Origin: GH45 sp965370965
GTDB taxonomy: Bacteria > Bacteroidota > Bacteroidia > Bacteroidales > SZUA-534
NCBI GenBank assembly: GCA_965370965.1
Contig: CBDUWQ010000100.1
Span: forward strand, 1-13,262
DNA length: 13,262 nt
Direction: 5' to 3'
Shown here: piece by piece, positions 1-6,700 of the stretch
Layout of the letters: each line of letters begins with the position of its first letter
How positions within the stretch are numbered: position 1 is the first letter of the stretch
Position numbers and translations under genes: made by a program
The notes under the pieces: model-generated
Told to the model about the DNA's origin: nothing
What the model saw: only the letters and a program-made list of their open reading frames with translations
Database searches by the model: none

Positions 1-143
1 TTCTGATATTCAAATATATAACATGAATATTTTAACTTAGTAAAGTAGAATTAGTATTTAATAAAAAAAAGCAATGAGTTTTAGTAATGAATAATGAGCG
101 TTTAGTGCTAAATTTTATGTTTTGTAAATATAATCAGTTTTTC

Positions 144-569
144 TTAATAGTTTAATGACATTTTTTGCTGCCCATAATCAATAACGGCCTCATATTCCAA
201 TAAAAAATCGCTGCCTAACAAACCTGCAATCTGTTTATCGGTATATTGTTTATACAACTCATTTATATGTGATAAATCAAGCAGCAAGCTTTTATAAGTC
301 TCGATTTTTAGCCCTAAAAAATTAATTTCGGGTATTGTACCCACTTTAGCTTGGGTAATCATGGCATTTATACCTGATGAATTTTGCTCTTCCACGTCTT
401 CAATATCTGTAACAAACGGTTTTACAAATTGCATATCAAAAACCGTTTTTGAAGCTCCTGTATCAATTATCAGGCTACCTGTTATGCCTTTAACAAATTC
501 AGCCTCAACCATTATATGATAGCTTTCATCTTCAAGTTTAATAATCTCAATGGGTAAATCTATCAACAT
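144..569 (-). CDS. Retropepsin-like aspartic protease, small single-domain
   Basis: This 141-residue protein carries the retroviral-type aspartic protease signature. The active-site motif LIIDTGASKTVFD lies at about residues 33-45 with catalytic D36, and the hydrophobic-hydrophobic-Gly motif IAGLLGSDFL lies at 114-123, followed by VIDYGQQKMSL. With a single DTG motif it would have to dimerise to form an active site, as retropepsins do. There is no signal peptide or membrane segment, so it is probably cytoplasmic. Its substrate is unknown. The start fits the family because the first beta strand begins directly (MLIDLPIEI), and no Shine-Dalgarno sequence is present. It follows mdh on the same strand after 61 bp, but the mdh terminator lies in that gap, so its expression must come from readthrough or an unrecognised promoter. 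The family assignment is firm and the role is open. Confidence 0.85.
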   Translation of the reverse strand: MLIDLPIEIIKLEDESYHIMVEAEFVKGITGSLIIDTGASKTVFDMQFVKPFVTDIEDVEEQNSSGINAMITQAKVGTIPEINFLGLKIETYKSLLLDLSHINELYKQYTDKQIAGLLGSDFLLEYEAVIDYGQQKMSLNY

Positions 570-570
570 A

Positions 571-606
571 TCTAAAAATAAAAAAGAGGCGCAAAAAAAC
601 GCCTCT
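571..606 (-). terminator. Intrinsic terminator of mdh
   Basis: A perfect 7-bp GC-rich inverted repeat (AGAGGCG at 585-591, CGCCTCT at 600-606) encloses an 8-nt loop. Read on the minus strand it is followed by a T-rich run (TTTTTATTTTTA, 573-584). It begins about 25 bp past the mdh stop codon. Its T-run ends only two bases before the start codon of the next gene at 569. Confidence 0.88.
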
Positions 607-630
607 GTAAAAGTATCTAAAATAATTATT

Positions 631-1563
631 TTACAAAACTTCAGATAATAATCCGTTGGTTTTTTTTACAGCTTCTGCCGATGATTTCATCTTCTCCTTT
701 TCAGCATCCGAAAGTTCAACTTCCAACACTTTCTCAACACCATTTTTGCCAATCACACAAGGTACTCCAATACAAATGTCATTTAAGCCATATTCTCCAT
801 CAAGCAGAACTGAACATGGAAATATTTTTTTTGAATCGAGAACAATAGCCTTAACCATTTCTGAAACCGCTGCACCCGGGGCATACCAAGCACTTGTACC
901 AAGCAATTTGGTAAGTGTTGCTCCCCCAATTTTTGTTGCTTCAACAACCTCTTTTTGCTTTTCATCCGACAAAAATTCAGAAACAGGGATACTGTTGCGT
1001 GTAGCTTTTTCAATTAAAGGTACCATACCTGTATCGCTATGTCCACCAATTACTATTGCTGCAACCTCTGATGTAGGACAATCCATTGCTTGGGCCAAAC
1101 GATACTTAAAACGGGCGCTATCTAAAGCTCCGCCCATACCAATAATTCGATTTTTTGGAAGACCTGTGGATTTTGCAGTCAAATAAGCCATAGTATCCAT
1201 AGGGTTACTTACTACAATAATTACCACATTTGGAGAATGCTTAATTATGTTTTGAGATACCTCTTTTACAATACCTGCATTAATGCCAATAAGCTCTTCG
1301 CGTGTCATTCCCGGTTTACGAGGTATTCCGCTTGTTATTACTGCAATATCACTTCCTGCTGTTTTTGAATAATCGCCGGTGGTGCCTGTTATTGTCGAAT
1401 CAAATCCGTTTAACGATGAGGTTTGCATTAAATCCATAGCCTTACCTTCAGCAAAACCTTCTTTAATATCTAATATTACCACTTCATCAGCAAAATCTTT
1501 AATAGCAATATATTCAGCACAACTTGCACCTACTGCTCCTGCTCCAATTACTGTTACTTTCAT
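631..1563 (-). CDS. mdh: Malate dehydrogenase, NAD-dependent, LDH-like type
   Basis: This enzyme interconverts malate and oxaloacetate with NAD in the TCA cycle, in the cytoplasm. The 310 residues match the usual family length. The Rossmann motif GAGAVG is at residues 7-12, and D32 at the end of the second strand indicates NAD preference. The substrate loop PRKPGMTR at 81-88 carries R82, where lactate dehydrogenases have Gln, and R88; this favours malate over lactate. Further active-site residues are N120 (VSNP), D148 and R151 (LDSARF), and the catalytic base H175 (GGHSDT). The start at MKVTVIGAG is the only sensible one. The gene is followed by a strong terminator. The sequence appears intact, with all key residues present. 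Confidence 0.97.
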   Translation of the reverse strand: MKVTVIGAGAVGASCAEYIAIKDFADEVVILDIKEGFAEGKAMDLMQTSSLNGFDSTITGTTGDYSKTAGSDIAVITSGIPRKPGMTREELIGINAGIVKEVSQNIIKHSPNVVIIVVSNPMDTMAYLTAKSTGLPKNRIIGMGGALDSARFKYRLAQAMDCPTSEVAAIVIGGHSDTGMVPLIEKATRNSIPVSEFLSDEKQKEVVEATKIGGATLTKLLGTSAWYAPGAAVSEMVKAIVLDSKKIFPCSVLLDGEYGLNDICIGVPCVIGKNGVEKVLEVELSDAEKEKMKSSAEAVKKTNGLLSEVL

Positions 1564-1590
1564 ATTTATTAAATTTTATAATTAAAAATA

Positions 1591-1602
1591 AGATATATAT
1601 CT
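1591..1602. repeat. 12-bp perfect palindrome upstream of mdh
   Basis: AGATATATATCT is a perfect 12-bp palindrome whose near edge lies 28 bp upstream of the mdh start codon. It could be a protein-binding site or a small 5'-UTR hairpin, but alternating AT sequence of this length can arise by chance in such AT-rich DNA. Confidence 0.25.
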
Positions 1603-1635
1603 CAACCTTTCGCTCCCCCTATATAACCTGCATAA

Positions 1636-1663
1636 TGCCTGTTTGACGACTAAGGCAGGCAGG
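1636..1663. repeat. GC-richer patch with CAGGCA/TGCCTG arms
   Basis: TGCCTG at 1636-1641 and CAGGCA at 1656-1661 form 6-bp inverted arms around a 14-nt spacer, and the right arm sits in a short CAGG iteration (GGCAGGCAGG). The patch stands out from the AT-rich surroundings. It could be a dispersed intergenic repeat fragment, but only one copy is in this window, so that cannot be tested here. Confidence 0.25.
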
Positions 1664-1693
1664 AGTTAATTATTAGTTCATAATTATAATATA

Positions 1694-1751
1694 TTTCAAT
1701 GGCATTTATGATTTCGCTATCGCTCAATTGAGGTAGTTTATGCCATTGAAA
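1694..1751. repeat. Interrupted 12-bp inverted repeat with palindromic centre
   Basis: TTTCAATGGCAT at 1694-1705 is exactly complementary to ATGCCATTGAAA at 1740-1751, with 34 bases between. Inside the spacer CTCAATTGAG at 1723-1732 is itself a perfect 10-bp palindrome. No T-run follows on either strand, so it does not look like a terminator. It may be the footprint of a small mobile or dispersed repeat, or a recognition site. Confidence 0.5.
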
Positions 1752-1899
1752 ATTAACACATTATATTTAAGCGTTATATTTATTTAAAAAACATCACTTA
1801 ATTTGCAACATACAGATAATTAATAATTTGCTGCCAAATAGCAAGATTTATGAATTAATCAGGATAAATTACGGACAGGTCATATAATATTTTTAAATT

Positions 1900-3519
1900 T
1901 TAGAATTTTTCATCATACTTTGTCCAAAACCCATCACCAAGTTGCCATGCCTTCTCAACAGCTTCATCTCCGCATTTTAGTGTATAATTTGTAATAAACT
2001 GTTTGCGCTTGCTAATAGAATGTATTTCAACGGCTTTTTGTTCAAATATTTTTTGATTTTTAAATAAATCTTCCTGCATAGGGATAAAAACTGTATCAAC
2101 ATCATGCCTTGCATCGCCCCAGCGTTGTGCTGTTAAAGTACTAAGCCTGTTAAATGCCCACCATGCCGAATTATGTGTAAACCCATTTGGACGCCCTGGT
2201 GTTTTATACGATTTTGGCAAATCAGTTACTCCTGCATAAACTGGTATATAAACCGATGTGGCAATATTATCTTGTGCCAACCACACTACACCGCCAATTT
2301 CATCGGGCAGCCAATCGCGGCATTGAATAATTGTGCCATACATAGTGTACCAGCGTGCAATTGTGCGTTCGCCCAAAAAGCTTGAATGCCCTGTTTTTTT
2401 GTCAACATGGTACCAACCTCCGGGTATATCTTGTATTTCAAGCTGGTCATAAGGCAAAAATGGGTTTGCCAATGGCGATACAATTGTTTTGCCATCCTTA
2501 TCGGTGGTTTTAATATTACGAGTCATATCGTAAGGTGTACCTTCATAATAATCCTTAAAAACATTTACCATATCAATTAATTCAACCTTTTTATCGGGTT
2601 TTACCGAAAAAGGAAAATCCTTATCAGTTGGGCTAAGGTTTAACGAAGGAGCCAACAAATCAAACACCCTCCATTCTCTACGGCGCGATGCAACCGACTG
2701 GCGACTATTGGGTGCATATACATAACAAAACTTAAATGTTTCATTCTCATTCCACCATTCGTTAGCTTTGGCAATTTCAAAAATATTATCCGATGCCATA
2801 AAAAAGTCGCTATTCTCCAAATCTATCTCTTTAATGGTACTTGCATTTGCATTTACTGCAATATGATTGTCAGGCACCCTTTGAGCAACCCAAACTGCTC
2901 CAACCTTATCTTTTCCTGAGCCTACTATCTCAAAATGCCATACCTCTTTTTTGTCGGCAATAGTAAGGCACTCGCCATAATCATTCCATCCATATTTTTT
3001 GGTCAATTCATCGGCCACTTTAATAGCCTCGCGTGCCGTGGTGCAACGCTCAAGCATAAGTTGACAAAGACGCTGGCAATCAATTAACCCTTTATCTGAT
3101 TGCAGTTCATCACGCCCCCCAAAAGTCGATTCTCCAATACCCAACTGCTTTTCGTTCATGCAAGGGTAAGCAGTATTTACAAAACCATATGTTTGTTTTA
3201 CCTGTGGAATATCGCCAATGGGAATATGCTTATAAGTTGGCATTGCAAACGAATCGCAAGCCGAACGTTTGTACATAGTTGTTGTTGCACCGCTTTTGTA
3301 CTCCTTTGCAGGAATAATATCCATCCACGAGCGTGTTCGGTGGCTATCATCGGTATGCGATGTCATTACCGAACCATCGGCAGAAGCCATTTTACCAACT
3401 GTTATTGATGTACAACCTTCGGGTACACCACCCATCCAATCCGACTTATCTTGCGCATAAATGCTAAATGGGTTTATTACTGATACTGCTAATCCTAAAA
3501 TAATTACCAAATTTTTCAT
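1900..3519 (-). CDS. Secreted dipeptidase, peptidase family C69
   Basis: This 539-residue Ntn-hydrolase-fold peptidase of the PepD/dipeptidase A family should cleave dipeptides in the periplasm or outside the cell. Residues 1-22 form a Sec signal peptide with probable cleavage after YA22. A short propeptide (about 23-35) would then be removed to expose C36 as the N-terminal nucleophile, in the motif EGCTSITVGKMASADGS. Other family landmarks are SHTDDSH at 54-60, MNEKQLGIGEST at 121-132 and a VAQRVPDNHIAVNANAS block at 211-227. The length is normal for C69 enzymes and the gene is uninterrupted. It is transcribed away from the large T9SS gene and appears monocistronic. The first ATG gives the full signal peptide, and no Shine-Dalgarno sequence is visible. 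The family call is firm; the exact substrate is inferred from the family. Confidence 0.93.
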   Translation of the reverse strand: MKNLVIILGLAVSVINPFSIYAQDKSDWMGGVPEGCTSITVGKMASADGSVMTSHTDDSHRTRSWMDIIPAKEYKSGATTTMYKRSACDSFAMPTYKHIPIGDIPQVKQTYGFVNTAYPCMNEKQLGIGESTFGGRDELQSDKGLIDCQRLCQLMLERCTTAREAIKVADELTKKYGWNDYGECLTIADKKEVWHFEIVGSGKDKVGAVWVAQRVPDNHIAVNANASTIKEIDLENSDFFMASDNIFEIAKANEWWNENETFKFCYVYAPNSRQSVASRRREWRVFDLLAPSLNLSPTDKDFPFSVKPDKKVELIDMVNVFKDYYEGTPYDMTRNIKTTDKDGKTIVSPLANPFLPYDQLEIQDIPGGWYHVDKKTGHSSFLGERTIARWYTMYGTIIQCRDWLPDEIGGVVWLAQDNIATSVYIPVYAGVTDLPKSYKTPGRPNGFTHNSAWWAFNRLSTLTAQRWGDARHDVDTVFIPMQEDLFKNQKIFEQKAVEIHSISKRKQFITNYTLKCGDEAVEKAWQLGDGFWTKYDEKF

Positions 3520-3571
3520 ATATTAATTTTTAAACCCATTAATTAAGTTTTTGTTAAAAGCTATCAATATA

Positions 3572-3601
3572 CAAAGTTTTACAATAACCATAGATTACAA
3601 T
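3572..3601 (-). promoter_or_regulatory. Weak candidate promoter of the C69 dipeptidase
   Basis: On the minus strand ATTG (3598-3601) lies 18 bases upstream of AAACTTTG (3572-3579). This resembles the Bacteroidota consensus TTTG-N19-TAnnTTTG with one mismatch in each box and a slightly short spacer. It would give a 5' untranslated leader of about 45 bases. No comparable box was found on the plus strand for the divergent T9SS gene in this 235-bp region. Confidence 0.25.
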
Positions 3602-3766
3602 ATCAAATAAAAAAATACTTTTTTTTAGCTTATTATATTGAACCATCCATCAATTTAAACTGTTACTTTATTATATTTTTTATACATTGAAAAAATAAAA
3701 TATATAAACGTATGAATATATATAGATATAAAGAATTAAACAAATAAATAATTAATGTTTCTTATC

Positions 3767-6700
3767 ATGAAAAAACTACTACTTTCTGTTTTAATTTTAT
3801 TACCTGTTTTTATTTTTAGTCAAGAATGGACTAAAAACCTACCTAAAGAAAAGTTAAAAAACAATGAGCTGACTTTTTTTGAAATACAAAAAGCATTTAA
3901 CGATTATTACCAACCACTTGGTGTTGTTGATGGAAAAAGAGAAGTAAACGGCAAACTTGAGAAAGTACCTAATTGGAAACAATTTAAGCGTTGGGAATGG
4001 TTTTGGGAGTCGAGAGTTAACCCACAAACAGGTAAAATCGCCGATAATGAAAACTTAGATGTTTTAATGAACCTACAAAAAAGCAGTAAAAACTCAGGTG
4101 GCAACTGGACATCAATGGGACCGTCAACAAGTACAAGTGGATATGCCGGTATTGGCAGGATAAACTGTATTGCATTTCACCCATCTGATAATAATACTTT
4201 TTGGGTTGGAGCTCCCTCAGGCGGATTATGGAAAACTACCAATGGCGGTTCAACATGGACTGTTTTAACCGACAACAATACAGTACTTGGCGTAAGTGAT
4301 ATTGCTATACCATCGGATTATGCCACCTCAAAAACTATTTATATTGCTACCGGTGACAAAAACGGAGGCAGCATGTGGTCACTTGGAGGAGGAGGCTTTA
4401 GCGACAACAGTTCAATTGGGGTATTAAAATCCACCAACGATGGTGCTACATGGTCAGCAACAGGACTAACTTATAATGTATCTGATAAAGAAAGAATAGG
4501 CAGGTTATTGATACACCCATCAAATGATGATATATTGCTTGCTACAACATCTGACGGTATAAAAAAGACAATAAACGGCGGAACAGATTGGAGTACGGTT
4601 TACACCTATACAAGACAATATTATAGTGAACTTATTATTGATATGGAATTTAAACCCGGCGACCCTACTGTAATTTATGCCTCGACCAAAGAGTATGGAT
4701 ATGCTCCAAAAATACTTAAATCAACTAATACCGGTGGCACATGGAGCACCATAAAAACTTTTGCCACTTCAGATAATCGCGTTGAGATTGCAGTTACCGG
4801 AAATGATGCTTTGTATATATATGCAATTGTAGCAAAAACAAATAGTGGACTGAGCGGTATTTTCAAATCAACAAACGGCGGAACCGATTTTACACAGCTT
4901 GTTGACGGCGATGATACCGACAAAGCCTTTTTAGGCTATTATAGCGACGGCTCAGGCGGTAACTCGGGGCAAGGCAATTATGATTTATGTATTGCTGCAT
5001 CGCCAACCGACAAAAACATGGTTTTAATAGGTGGTGTAAACAACTGGAAAACCACCGATGGAGGCACAAACTGGAATATATGCAATATGTGGACATCTGG
5101 TTCAAGTTATAATATGAGCGGCGCACCAGTTGTACATGCCGATAAACATACACTAAACTACCGCAGTGATGGGACTCTATTTGAAGGCAACGATGGTGGA
5201 ATATATAAAACAACCAACAATGGGTCAAGCTGGACCGACTTATCGGATGGTTTGATAATAAGCCAGATTTATAGGCTGGGTGTTTCGCAAACCGACTCAA
5301 ATATTGTTATTAACGGGCTTCAGGATAATGGTTCGAAAATGATAAACGGTACAACATGGAGCGATGTTACCGGTGGCGATGGAATGGAATGTTTGATTGA
5401 TTATACAGATAAAAATATTCAGTACTCTACTTACGTAAAAGGAAAAATATACCGAACAATCAATATGTGGGGTGACTACACAACTATTTCAGACAGTATT
5501 TCGGATACTGAAAAAGGGGCATGGGTAACCCCATATATTATAGATAAAAACGATAACTCAACACTTTATGTGGGATATGCCGATGTTTGGAAAACCACCA
5601 ATAAGGGAGATGGTTTCACAAAAATATCAACAATGAATTCATCTGACAAACTAAGGTCGATGGCAATAGCACCCTCAAACTCGAACTACCTATACGTAGC
5701 CGATTTTGCCCATATATGGAAATCAACAAACGGAGGCAGCGGTTGGACAGATATTACCGGAACACTACCTGTTGCAAACAACAACATAACATATATTGCA
5801 GTAAAACACAACGACCCATTAACACTTTGGGTTACCATGGGTGGATACAATACACAAAAGGTTTACGAATCGACCAACGGCGGTGCAGCATGGACAAGTA
5901 TTTCAACCGGGCTACCCAGCCTACCCGTAATGAGCATTGTACAAAACAAGCAAGAAACCGCAGAAGTACAACTGTACGCAGGTACCGACAGAGGTGTTTA
6001 TGTGAAAAACGGCTCAAATGATTGGGTTCTATTCTCACAAGGGCTGCCAAATGTGGTGGTTACCGAATTAGATATTTATTATGACGAAACTATCCCGTCA
6101 AAAAGCAAACTACGTGTAGCAACATATGGACGCGGGTTATGGCAAAGCAATTTATTTAGCGAAGCTACAAATGCCCCTGATGCAGGTTTTACCGCTTCAT
6201 CAGTATCTATTCAAATTGGCGAATCGGTTACATTTACCGATACATCGTTAAATGACCCCACAAGCTGGACATGGACATTTGAAGGAGGAACTCCGGCATC
6301 GTCAACCGAAAAAAATCCTGTAGTAACATATAGTACAGCAGGTGCTTATGATGTTACCTTAATTGCCACCAACGCAATTGGTAATGATACCGAAACAAAA
6401 ACAGAATATATAACTGTAAATCCGGCAATTACACCTATAGCAGGTTTTAAAGCAAACAATACTAACGTATTTACCGGACAAGCAGTTCAATTTACCGATA
6501 CATCACAAAACGCACCCACAAGCTGGGCATGGACTTTTACAGGGGGAACTCCGGCATCATCACCAATTAAAAACCCGACCGTAGCATACAATACTGCCGG
6601 AACTTATGATGTAGAATTAACAGCAACCAATTCGGCAGGTAGCAACACCAAAATTAAAGCAGGATATATTACCGTTGAGGAAATTCAGGTTTTTCCTACA

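Larger units (their letters stand above)
1564..1899. other. Intergenic region between mdh and the C69 dipeptidase
   Basis: This 336-bp stretch has no intact gene. It holds the 12-bp palindrome next to mdh, a GC-richer patch at about 1636-1663 with short inverted CAGGCA/TGCCTG arms, a longer interrupted inverted repeat at 1694-1751, and a stop-to-stop minus-strand open stretch of about 37 codons across that repeat. I found no convincing TTTG/TAnnTTTG promoter for mdh here and no T-tailed hairpin that would end the dipeptidase transcript. The mdh promoter and the dipeptidase terminator are therefore unassigned. Confidence 0.7.

Noticed and set aside
1..143. Left-edge AT-rich segment as a terminator or gene end
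   Set aside because: There is an A-run near 61-70 and short repeats, but no GC-containing stem-loop beside a T-run on the minus strand, and no protein-like frame.
656..1186. 176-codon plus-strand open frame antisense to mdh
   Set aside because: It lies wholly within an unmistakable malate dehydrogenase on the other strand, and its product is low-complexity Ser/Pro/Thr/Ile with no recognisable domain.
1636..1661. CAGGCA/TGCCTG arms as a terminator for the C69 dipeptidase
   Set aside because: The arms are about 240 bp past the stop codon, have a long loop, and no T-run follows on the minus strand.
3520..3766. Plus-strand promoter for the large T9SS gene
   Set aside because: No TTTG or TAnnTTTG box could be found; TACATTGA near 3683 is too far from the consensus and has no matching -33 box.
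4890..5300. 136-codon minus-strand open frame inside the T9SS gene
   Set aside because: It is antisense to the Asp-box propeller region, is rich in Cys, His and Arg as expected of shadow translation, and lacks any motif.
4205..5900. Regular Asp-box motifs considered as evidence of a sialidase or GH74 glycosidase
   Set aside because: No sialidase Arg triad/FRIP motif or GH74 catalytic pair could be recognised. Asp boxes alone occur in many non-enzymatic propellers.
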